From positions 578,835 through 642,834 of the forward strand of contig NW_004955481.1 in assembly GCF_000276665.1 (NCBI RefSeq): DNA of 64,000 nucleotides. Direction: 5' to 3'. The notes below the pieces were generated by a model. That model did not search any database. It saw nothing but the letters and a program-made list of their open reading frames with translations, and had not been told where the DNA came from. This stretch comes from Chinchilla lanigera. Taxonomy: Eukaryota > Chordata > Mammalia > Rodentia > Chinchillidae. A program made the position numbers and the translations under genes. This document shows positions 11,301 through 23,300 of this stretch, piece by piece (the first letter of the stretch is position 1; every line of letters begins with the position of its first letter).

Positions 11301-14300
11301 TCCAGGTGGCACTCAAAATTGGAGAAGTAGGGCTGTGGATGTAGCTCAGCGTCATAGGTCCTGAGTTTGATTCCCCGTACAAAAAAAAAAGTTGGAGAAG
11401 TAAATGCCTGCACCAAGGCCATGGTCTCAGGTGGGAGCCCATGGATCAGGTTAGAATTTAGATTGGGTGAATCGGGGGGTGGCTTTACACAGCAGGGGTA
11501 AGATGAATTTTGTCCCAATAAGATGAGCTTTTATTGATGTTTAAGGGGCCCACGTGTTGATCCCTGGGCAGCAGTTGTCTCCTTTCAAAAGCTTGAGCAA
11601 GCTGTAATCCCAGCACTTGAGAGGCTGAGCTTGGAGTATTGTGAGTTCAAGGCCAGCCTGGGCTGCATAGTGAGACCCTGACTTAAAAAAAAATCTTGAG
11701 CGAGGCCACACGGGCTTTGAGGTAGACGGGTATTCGAAGCCATGGGAGAGGGTGAGGGAAGGGTACAGAGAAACTAGAGCCAAGCCCACAGCTCAGGGCC
11801 ACTGGGAGAGGACAGGCTAGAGAGAAGGATGAGAGTGGCACATTTGTTGGGGAGGAGGGGGAGGAAGTGAGTAGTGGTGTTTATACTAGTGGTGTTTTAA
11901 GCCAGATAGGGTTGGGCAGCATGCTCAGGAAGGAGCCAGACAGGTGGGCTGAGGAGTGGTGGACGGGGAGCAAGGGCAGGGAAGTGCAAAGAAGGCAATG
12001 GCCTGTAGGTGTGACGGGCTGAGCTGGTGTAATGTTTCGGTTAGGGCATATAAATCCCATTCTGAGTTGGGCAAGAGGTTACAGAGCAAGAAGCAAAGAC
12101 GTAACTCTTCTCTCAGGAGGCTAAGCAAGGAGGATTGCATGTTCTAGGCCAGCCTAGACTACATAGTGAGACCTTGTCTCAAAAAATAAATAACCCTTCC
12201 CCAGACAGAGACCCCATTCTATAGGGTGCATGCCCAACTAGGCCCAGCGGACTCAGCCCGTTTCTTACCATTCCCAGATCCCCCACCAGTCATGCTGTTA
12301 AATGGGGACTGCTCAGAGAGCCTGAAGAAGGAGGCAGGAGTGGCCGATCTACCCAAGGAAAATGGACTGGATGAGGGCGAGCCAGGAGATGAGACCACTG
12401 GACAAGAAGTGATTGTCATTCAGGACACAGGCTTTTCTGTAAAGATCCTGGCCCCTGGGATCGAGCCCTTCTCCCTGCAGGTAAGATGGAGAAAGAAATA
12501 CTGGGAACCAGGGCCTGTGCCTGTGCCTGTGCCTGTGCCTGCTAGGTTAGACCAGGCTGGAAGCTAAGCACTGCCCTTGCTTGTCCTGGCCCCATGTTGC
12601 AGGCAGGAAGCTGAGAGTCGTGGGCCTTACGCAGTGTCTCATTTAGTGTGGTGGATAAGGGAATTGAGTCCAGGTTCAGGTCATGGTCCAGTGGTAGAGG
12701 ACAGCTACCAGCAGGGGCAGCCAGCTCTGACTGGGGAGAGGAGTGGTGGTGGCTGGCTGGTGTTGGTCCCAGCACTCTCCAGCCTCTTCTTACTCTGTGT
12801 CCTCAGGTAAGTCATCTCTCACTGAGCCATGATCTTACCCTATGCCAGAGGGGTGAGTGGTATTGAGTGACCTCCAGGGTTAGGGCCAATCCAGAGGACA
12901 TGCAGGCTGGTAACTCATTAAGGAGCCAGGTAAGGCCCTCTTCTATTCTCTCTGCCCATAAGCTCAGGCCCTAGTGCACCTTTTGAAGGCAAAAGCCACT
13001 TGCCCTGGGGACCTTAGTGTTGGGAGAAGATTTTTTTTTTTGTCTTTTTGAGACAGGGTCTCACTATGTAGTTCAGGCTGGCCTTGAGCTCACTTTGGAG
13101 CCCAGGCTGGCCTTGAACTCACAACCATCCTCCTGCCTCAGCCTCCGGAGTGCTGAGATTACAGGCATGCGCCACCACACCTGGCAAGATTGTTGTTTGT
13201 TCCTCCTGTATTACCTTTAGCTTTGCTCAGATTGCTTTTTAGTCTACAGGGATAGTTTAGATGTGGGGCAGTGGGGCCAGGCTCTGTCTTGCATGGAGGG
13301 ATGCAGATGGAAAGGGTATATACCAACAGGGTTTGGAATTTAAAAGCCAAAAAGTGGGAAACTGAGTGTTTTAGGTTTGTATTCTAGGGACCCAGGTACG
13401 TTGGGCTTTGAGAGAGGGGTGATATCCTTGCTTCCTGCCATGTGACCTCTCATGGTGGTTGGGGGCTCCTCCCTGACAGGTGTCTCCCCAGGAGATGGTG
13501 CAGGAGATCCACCAGGTGCTCATGGACCGCGAAGACACATGTCACCGTACCTGCTTCTCGTTGCACCTGGACGGCAACATGCTGGATCACTTTTCAGAGC
13601 TGCGCAGCGTTGAAGGGCTGCAGGAGGGCTCGGTGCTCCGCGTGGTGGAAGGTTAGTGGAGAAGCAGCGGCCTGCCGGGAGAGGGCCTCTGGAGGCAAGC
13701 CAGGTAGCACTCCCCCTGCAGTCACAGCTGAGCACACGGAGGTAGCCATGAAGCACATCTGTTACATAGGCTGTCACGCCTTCACTTTCCAACATGGTCC
13801 ACAGGCTGAAGGCCAGTGTCTCCATCCTAGAGAGCCAACCAGTCCTAAGCCAGGCTTAAAGTCAACCTTGTCAAATTCTGTGAAGATAAATAAGCCTGTT
13901 AAGAAGACTAAAATATTTCACAGCTCTTAAGTGGGGAAGTCAAGCCCAGGGCAGAGCCATCTGCTTTGGTCTGGTGAGACTGATTTGGTTGTAAAAGAAG
14001 AGTTGCTGTGGCTACTCAGAGGTTCCCAGGGCCGGTGAACTTAATAACAGATGTGGAAAAATCTCTTAACACACCTGTGCCTGTAGCTGATCACAGAACC
14101 TCTCCCTGTCCCAGAAATATACCACTATTATAGTCCCACAAGCGTACCTTATGGAGTGGTTTGAAGTTTAGGGTCCAGGGAGTGAGGTCCTCAGCTGCCC
14201 CAGAGTGAGTTTGGGAACAGGACTGAGGCTCTGGAGGCCCAGAAGCTCCACAAGCCCTGCCCACTCGAGTACCAGGGAACAGAAAGTAGGTGGCTTTGTG

Positions 14301-17300
14301 GGGCATTCAGGACCTGTGTGGGCCTCTAGAGGTACTTGTGGAAAGGTCTTTGTGCACAGGGGTGCGTTTTTATTTTTTTGAGACAGTGTGGCTACATAGT
14401 TGAGACTGGCCTTGAACTCACTATGTAGCCCAGGCTGGCCTTGAAGTTGTAGTGATCCTCCTGCCTCAGCCTCTGAAGTGCTGGGATTATAGGCATGTGC
14501 AGGCACCCCTGACTCTTTCTCTGTTTTGGCACATGTATTGTATTTTATTGTATTTGGCGTATGTATTTTAAAGCCAGAGCTCCATTTCGTTTTCATAGTA
14601 GATTTTTTATTTATTTATGTATTTATTTATTTATTTTCCTGGTACTGGGGATGGAACACAGGGCTTTCAAGTTGAGCTGCATCCCCAGCCCTTTTTTATG
14701 TTTTATTTTGAGACAGGCTCTCTTGAAGTCACTAAGTTGCCCAGGCTGGGCTCAAGCTTGTGATCTCCCTTCCTCAGCCTCCCAGAGTGCTGGGATTCCA
14801 GGTGTGTACTACCATGCCTGGCTTCATAGTGGAATTTGTAAATGAGAATTTAAAAGTTGAAAATCTAAACCACCCGGGTTTAGCCTGTAGCCCAGTGATA
14901 CAGCCACTTGCCCAGCATGTACAAGGCCCTGGATTCAATCCTCAGTACTTGAAAAAAAGAAAAAAGCCCATGATTACATTGCCAGGTGCAATGGGCACGT
15001 CTGTACTCTCAGCTGCTAGGGAGGTTCAGACTAACTAGACAACTTAGTGAGACCCCATTTTGGAAAATAAAGGGCTGGGAATGTAGGCCAGTGGTAGAGT
15101 GCTTGCCTCAAATGCACGAGCCTTGGGTTTGAGCCTTGTTAGCATTGCAAAACAACACCACAATCTACCCATGATAGTGCCTCGCAAATACTCCTCTGTG
15201 CTGGGCAGGTTGTTCTTGCGAACAGCCCTGGTAACCCTCTACCTCACCCTCCTGACAGAGCCGTACACAGTGCGAGAGGCCCGCATCCATGTGCGCCATG
15301 TCCGAGACCTGCTCAAGAGCTTGGATCCATCTGATGCCTTCAATGGGGTTGACTGCAACTCCTTGTCCTTCCTGAGTGTCTTCACTGATGGTGACCTGGG
15401 AGGTGCGAGAGAGTTGAGGAAGGCATTGGAGCTGGGCTTGGGCAGAGAGGCTGGTAAAGGGGGGCAGGGCTTCTCTCTTGGAGGCATGGGTCTGAAGCAT
15501 TTAGACCAGGGCCACACTGAGGCAGGGAGCCGGCTGGGCCCAGGCTGACCACCAGTCTCGCGTCCCTCAGACAGCGGGAAGCGGAAGAAAGGCTTGGAGA
15601 TGGACCCCATCGACTGTACACCGCCTGAGTACATCCTGCCAGGGAGCCGGGAGCGGCCGTTGTGTCCCCTGCAGCCCCAGAACCGTGACTGGAAGGTGGG
15701 GACTCCTGGAGGGAGCAAGGAAGGGGGTGCTTGGTGGAGGTTCCCGCTGGGAGGCCTGGTTCCCTCACCTTTGACCCTTTCCACAGCCCCTGCAGTGTCT
15801 GAAAGTGCTCACCATGAGCGGCTGGAATCCACCCCCTGGGAACCGCAAGATGCACGGGGACCTTATGTACCTGTTTGTGATCACAGCCGAGGACCGGCAA
15901 GTCAGCATCACCGCATCCACCCGGGGCTTCTACCTGAACCAGTGAGTCATCGTCTGTCCTACTCCCCTCTGGTTTTCCCCTCCCACTACCTCTGGGTTTG
16001 AGCGCAGATGTTCAGGCCACCTGCTCCATGACCCTCTCTCCAGGTCCACAGCTTACCACTTCAACCCCAAGCCTGCCAGTCCCCGCTTCCTCAGCCATTC
16101 CCTGGTGGAGCTGCTCAACCAGATCAGCCCGACCTTCAAAAAAAACTTTGCCGTGCTGCAGAAGAAGAGGTAGTGCCTGTGTGCTTTCCTGTTTCGGATC
16201 GCGTGGTCATGAAGCATCAGCCTGAACGTGGTGGCCCAGCCCCCATTTACAGGAGGCAGCCCTGGGAGAAGGCCCTGTTTGCTTCTGCCTGGCTCTTGAG
16301 GGTAGCATCTTGGGGCTAGTGGAACAGTGTGGGTCTCGGAGAGGACGGGCCCACACCTGGGCTCTGAGCTTTGTGGGCTGCCCCATCTCCCCCTCCCCTG
16401 CCTACCACAGGGTCCAGCGTCACCCGTTCGAGAGGATCGCTACCCCGTTCCAGGTGTACAGCTGGACAGCCCCCCAGGCAGAGCACGCCATGGACTGTGT
16501 GCGCGCGGAAGACGCCTACACCTCGAGGCTGGGCTACGAGGAACACATTCCTGGACAGGTGGGGCTACCTCTACCTTCACCATGCCCACCCCTCATGGTG
16601 CCCAGCTGGCTCTGTGTACCTCCCAGGAGGCCCCATCCACCTGTCTGTTCACTTGGGAGTCTGGGGCTGTTCACAGGGAGGTGAATGAAGGGACTGCCCA
16701 GAACAGGCTGTAGCGCTCAGGCTGAGCCTGAGCCTGCCTCTCTGGTCCCTCTGCAGACCCGGGACTGGAATGAGGAGCTGCAGACAACGAGGGAGCTGCC
16801 CCGCAAAAACCTGCCTGAACGGCTGCTTCGGGAAAGAGCCATATTCAAGGTGCTCGCAGCCCTGCTGACTGACTGGCAGCCTCAGGTCCACCTGCCACCT
16901 GTCACCTGGTCTTCCTGTGGGCAGGAGGAAGGAACACAAGCTGGTCGGGGTACTGCAGGGTGTTCTGCCACCAGCAGCCCACACTGGTTCCTTTTTCTGG
17001 TGTCTTGAGACTTTGAGCCCCTGGGAAGGAGGGGCCTATCTCCCATCTGGGCTGAGTGTCAAGGTCCAGCCAGCTTCCTCCTCTCCACTGACTACATGAG
17101 GCCCTTGCCTGGGCGTGTGCTGCCCTGTTAAGAGTCTCTGGGGAGATAGCATATTTGCATAGCACTTAAAACTTGCTTGTGTTTAAAAAAAAAATTGTGA
17201 GTACTGTTAGTAACATAGAAATGAGGGAAAATAGTTACTTAAAAAAACCTTCCTGTGATCTTCCTGCATAGAGATTGATAATGGTGAAATTAAGAGCTGT

Positions 17301-20300
17301 AGTTTCTGGGGTACTGCTAACCTGGCCAGAGGCTGTGCCAAGTATTACATAGGGATTAACTCCTGTAGTCTTTGGGACAGCTTGTAACTGGATACAATGC
17401 ATTGTGGTCAGTGTCCCCATACCTGTCCCTCTTCACCTGGCATATGACTGCTAAGTTCCAGACCTGCTCTACCCATCCTGCCCCTTGCTAGTCACTGAGC
17501 TGTGCTGTCTCTCTTAGTAAGTGTTTAGGTTTTCTAAAAACAGTTATTTTCCTACGCTTTCTCAAGTGTGAGGAGGGCTGGGGATGTAGCTCAGTGGCAT
17601 AAGCGCCTGCCTGGCAAGCGCAAAGTCCTGAGTTTGACTCCCAGTACCAAAAAACAAAACAAAAGTCTGTCAAGCGTGAGGAAACCAAAGCTAGGATCCC
17701 TGGACCACCAGGACAGGCCTTGCTGCCTCCACAGTGGAGGTGAGGCTGGCCAGGGTAGGACACACTGTGGCGAGGCTGTCATGCGTAGAGCTGCTCTCAC
17801 CTTTCCGACCTCGGCCCCTTCCAGGTGCACAGTGACTTTACAGCAGCAGCTACTCGGGGTGCCATGGCTGTCATCGACGGCAACGTGATGGCCATCAACC
17901 CCAGTGAGGAGACCAAGATGCAGATGTTCATTTGGAACAACATCTTCTTCAGCCTGGGCTTTGATGTCCGCGACCACTACAAGGACTTTGGTGGGGATGT
18001 GGCAGCTTATGTGGCACCCACCAATGACCTGAATGGGGTGCGCACGTATAACGCAGTGGACGTGGAGGGGCTGTACACACTGGGCACGGTGGTGGTGGAC
18101 TACCGTGGCTACCGGGTCACAGCTCAGTCCATCATCCCCGGCATCTTGGAGCGGGACCAGGAGCAGAGCGTCATCTACGGCTCCATTGACTTTGGCAAGA
18201 CAGTGGTGACACACCCTCGGTACCTGGAGCTGCTAGAGCGGACCAGCCGGCCGCTAAAGATCCTGCGGCACCGGGTACTCAATGATCGTGACGAGGAAGT
18301 GGAGCTCTGCTCCTCAGTGGAGTGCAAGGGCATCATTGGCAATGATGGCCGCCACTACATCCTTGACCTGCTGCGTACCTTCCCTCCTGACCTCAACTTC
18401 CTGCCCGTGCCTGGCGAGGAGCTGCCTGAGGAGTGTACCCGTGCCGGCTTCCCCCGCACTCATCGGCACAAGCTTTGCTGCCTGCGCCAGGAGCTGGTGG
18501 ATGCTTTTGTGGAGCACAGGTGGGGAGAGCACTGGGCCATGGGCGGCCAGGGCCATCCCGACCCTGCCCTGAGGCCAGGTATGAGCGGGGAGAGGCTTTG
18601 GCGAGTGAAGAAGGACTGGTTGTGGCCATACTCAATAAAGCCCGGTCTCCTGTCCCCCACCCTGCTGTGGCTTCAGCCTCTCAGAGCAGAATTCTGGGGG
18701 CTTTTTGTCAGTTGCAGGGTAGCAAGCCACCAAATCAGTGACTCAGACAAAGCAGTGCTGTTGTCCTAAGGAACATTTGGGAATCTGCTAGGGTGGTTTT
18801 GAGTGTCAAAATGCCAGGGCTGGAAGGTAGTGTACCACGTACTGGTGCTGCTGGTGTTTGAATACTTAAGAGTCAGCCATGTCAAGAGAACGACAATGGC
18901 ATTTTCAGCTCTACTGAGAGTCCTGGCGTAGACCCTTTCCCCGTCCCCAACACCTTGCCCTGCCTGTCTGGGGAGAGCTTGATTTTGCTGTGACCTGCTG
19001 CTGTCTGGTACAGCTGCTGGGCTGGCACAGACATGTGTATTCTTCTGTCACTCCAGGCAGGATGTGTCCCCCACACCTACAGGGTGCCCGGCCCCAACAC
19101 GCTCTAACCCCAGTAAGACAGGTGCCGGGGGCCTGGCTCTGGTCCATGTAGCCAGCAGGAGGTTGCCGGGCCAGCAGATCTACCCAGTATCTCTTTCCCA
19201 CTGCTCTGTTCTGTTGGCCCCGTTGCAGGTACCTCTTGTTCATGAAGCTGGCCGCTCTGCAGCTGATACAGCAGAAGGCTAGCAAAGTGGACACCTCCAC
19301 CCCACTGGAAAACGGAGGTCCTCCCTCCTCGGAGTCCAAGCCTGAAGACCCTCTGGGGCCCGAGGCGGGAAGTGAGGAGGAGGGCAGTAGTGCTAGTGGG
19401 CTGGCCAAGGTGAAGGAGCTGGCAGAGACCATCGCCTCAGATGACAGCACAGGTGGGGTTGTTGTGGATGTCAGGGGAGCCCTGAGCCTGCCTGGCAGCT
19501 GGTTTCACCAGGGTGGCTCATCCCGTGGCCTCTCAGAGAGGCAGGCAGGCTCGTGGGAGGGAGGTGAGGTGAGGCTGCCTCCCATCCTGCCGTGTCTTCA
19601 CAGCAGACCCCCGAAGCCGAGAGGTGATACACAATGCGTGCAAGGCTGTCGGCTCCATCAGCAACACAGCCTTTGACATTCGCTTCAATCCTGACATCTT
19701 CTCCCCCGGCAAGTAGCGGGCATGGTCCAGACAGGATCCCTACAGGGCTGCGGCAGAATGTCGGGGTGGGCTTTGGGCGCTTGGTGCCAGTTGCCGGTGT
19801 GCCCATCTGAGCACTGCTCTGCCAGCCCTGGCAGCATCCACTCACTGCCTGCCTGCCTTATGCCCCTGCTCTTTTTCCCCCAGGGGTTCGCTTCCCTGAG
19901 TCCTGCCAGGATGAAGTTCGGGACCAGAAGCAGCTGCTCAAAGATGCTGCTGCCTTCTTGCTCTCCTGCCAGATCCCTGGTTTGGTGAGGGAGCCACTCC
20001 GAGGCCCGGGGGAGGGACCGGTCCTGCCCTAGGGGCCTGTTTTGGGCCCTGGTGTCTCATTTGGCTCAAGCTCTAGATGCTGTGGACCTTTCACGGGGGC
20101 AGCTTCTTTAGTTCCTCCTGGCCTTAGATAGGCTGAGTGATTATGCCCATTTTAGACAGAGAACCTGATCCCCCAAATCGTGGGAGGCATCAGGGAAAAG
20201 ATAGGCCCTGCCCTGCCAAAGTTGGGAGTTTAGGCATCTAAGCCCCATGTTGCCGGCCTGGGGGTTCCTGTCCCCGTTATCTCCACAGGCTTCATGCTGA

Positions 20301-23300
20301 GACTTTGGCTGATGGGCCCCTCTCTCCAAAGGCAGACAGCCTGGTGGCCTGGGGGCGAGCTTGTCTTAGGTTGTTGAGCCCCCAAGGCTCAGCATTTGGT
20401 CACTTGTGCTTTGTTCACATGGTCAGAATGCAGCCTTTGCCACCTGTGGGGCAGTGGGTTCTTCGGCATGGGGTAGTCCCCCACTTTCCTTGGGGCCGGG
20501 GCAGCGTGGGCTCCCCGGGAAGGCCCAGGGGTGGGGCTGTGACCTGCTGCAGTCCACAGGTGAAGGACTGTGCAGAGCACGCGGTGTTGCCCGTGGATGG
20601 GGCGACGCTGGCCGAGGCAATGCGCCAGCGCGGCATCAACATGCGCTACCTGGGCAAGGTGCTGGACCTGGTGGTGCGGAGCCCAGCCCGTGACCAGCTA
20701 GACCATATTCACGTGAGTGCTGCAGGGGCCAAGACGGGCGGGCCAGGTAGAGGCGGCCTGGGGCCTGACCAAGGCTACTCTTCGAATCCTTCCAGAAAAT
20801 TGGTATCGGAGAGCTCATTACCCGCTCCGCCAAGCACATCTTCAAGACATACTTACAGGTGCACCCTCCTTTCCCCAGCCTGGCCAGGGCCTCTGAGTGG
20901 AATGGGGTTTGGGGAGGAGCCCCAGGTGTGGCTGGGGACCCTCATACTCTTCACAACCTCCTTCCCAGGGAGTGGAGCTCTCGGGGCTGTCAGCTGCCAT
21001 CAGCCACTTCCTCAACTGCTTCCTGAGCTCCTACCCTAACCCTGTGGCTCACCTGCCTGCCGATGAGCTGCTCTCCAAGAAGAGGAATAAGAGGAGGAAA
21101 AACCGGCCCCCAGGAGCTGCAGATAACACGGCCTGGGCTGTCATGACCCCTCAGGAGCTCTGGAAGAACATCTGCCAGGAAGCCAAGAATTACTTCGACT
21201 TCGGCCTCGAGTGGTATGAGGGTGACACGGCTGTGCTGGCGCTGTGGGCTAGGCAGACGGGGCAGTGTTCCTGGGCCCTCAGGCAGCATCTAGGAGCATG
21301 GTCACCAGCAGGGGGAGGGGAGAGGGGAGTTAGAGTGGCTGCGGACGGCTGCTGGCGTGGGGAAGCAGGGGCGCGAGCTGTCAGCACAGCTGACCCAGAG
21401 GAGCAGGGACTGGTGCTGGGCTCCTCAGGGTTCCTGCTCCTCCCTCAGCGATTCTGTGGACCAGGCTGTGGAGACCTACGGCCTGCAGAAGATAACACTG
21501 CTGCGGGAGATCTCTCTGAAAACTGGAATCCAGGTGGGCACAGATCGCAGTGTCCCCATCTCTGTGAGCCACCTGTTGTGGCCAGAGCCGCAGGGTCGTG
21601 GAAGAGGGCGGTGTTTGGGGTGGTGGTCACTGCACACGTAGTGGTGGGCTGAGACGTGCCAGTCCTTCGAGCCCAAGGCTGAGGCTGTTTGTGGGTGTTG
21701 GGCCTGTCCTCTAGATCCTGCTGAAGGAATATAGTTTCGACAGCCGCCACAAGCCTGCGTTCACCGAGGAGGACGTGCTCAACATCTTCCCTGTGGTCAA
21801 ACACGTCAATCCCAAGGCCTCGGATGCCTTCCACTTCTTCCAGAGTGGGCAGGCCAAAGTCCAGCAGGGTGCGTGTCCATGTGGGCCCGTGGCAGGCACA
21901 GACCACCCTCAGCCTAGCCCTGACCTTTCCACCTGTGGGCTGCCCCGCAGGCTTCCTCAAGGAGGGCTGCGAGCTCATCAACGAGGCCCTGAACCTGTTT
22001 AACAACGTCTATGGAGCTATGCACGTGGAGATCTGCGCCTGCCTGCGCCTCCTGGCTCGCCTCCACTACATCATGGGGGACTACGCTGAGGTGGGCACCT
22101 GGAGCACCCTGGGTGGGTCACAGGCTGGGGTCTAGGGGCAGGGCACATGATGGGCCTGGGACTATTGTCACTTCTTGCAGTGGCAGGAGGTCTGAAGGAC
22201 CTGAGGCCCTGCTGGGGTTGGGCACTAGCAGGAGGCCGTGTTCTTGGCATCCCTGTGGGGAGCAGGTGGGGTCTGAGAGGCCCAAGGAGGCACATGTTCC
22301 GTGCGTGGCCCCCAGCTCCACCCTGCTCACTGTTCTTTGGAGCTGCCCATGTTCCAATACAGTGGGTAAACGACAACTCAGGGCCTACACTTTCAGGGAC
22401 ATGAGCAAGGGTCCATTCCGAGACCTTGTGGCTACCAAGTGTGGCATAATACCTACTCTATCATTGGCAAGTGGAAGCTGTGAGTGTTGTGCTGTCCTCT
22501 GTAACATCCTGTGGCCTGCCAGAGTGGGCAGGGTACGTGGGCAGGTAACCACTCTCAGCCCAGCCCTGCCCAGCCCAGCCCAGCCCCGCTTGTGTTCAGG
22601 CTACCTCACTGGCCTTGAGGCCTTGGACCTTGCAGGGTGTTCGAGGGTCAGTGTGCTTTAGTCCCCCACCCCGTTTTCATCCTTCCGTGTAGGTATGCAT
22701 TTATAAAAAGTTAATGTTTTGTTCTTAGTACAGTTTTGGATTTGTGCATAGATTTTGTTAGTAGAAGGAAACTTAACACAACTGGTTAAGTTTCTTCTTT
22801 GGAAGCTCTCACTGGGGCCTAGATTCTGTCATCACAGGAGCTGGTGATGAGCCCCTTCTTGGACCTACGCTGCGGACTTTGGGTTAAGGACAGCACGGCC
22901 AGAGCTACCAAGCCTGAGCAGCTGGAGCTGAGCTGTGAGGGGTTGCTTGCGCTCTGGATGTCCAGAGACTGACACTGCCCTTTTCCCAGGCCCTGAGTAA
23001 CCAACAGAAGGCAGTGCTGATGAGTGAGCGAGTGATGGGCATTGAGCATCCCAATACCATCCAGGAATACGTGAGTACCCACACGGAAGTGGTCTGTGTG
23101 GGGGCAGGCGCTGCGGCTGCCCTGACCACCATGGCCCTACCCGCAGATGCACCTGGCCTTGTACTGCTTTGCCAGCAGCCAGCTGTCCACGGCCCTCAGC
23201 CTGCTGTACCGCGCCCGCTACCTCATGCTGCTCGTGTTCGGGGAGGATCACCCTGAGATGGCACTCTTGGACGTGAGTGCTGGGGCAGCGGGAGGGGCCG

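Noticed and set aside
17591..18214. 207-codon antisense frame
   Set aside because: It is the shadow of CLUH exon 10, whose strong codon bias suppresses stops on the opposite strand.
18520..18769. Open-frame extension of CLUH exon 10 into the intron
   Set aside because: The extension is not CLUH-like, and the donor at 18520 joins in phase to exon 11, which continues the known protein.
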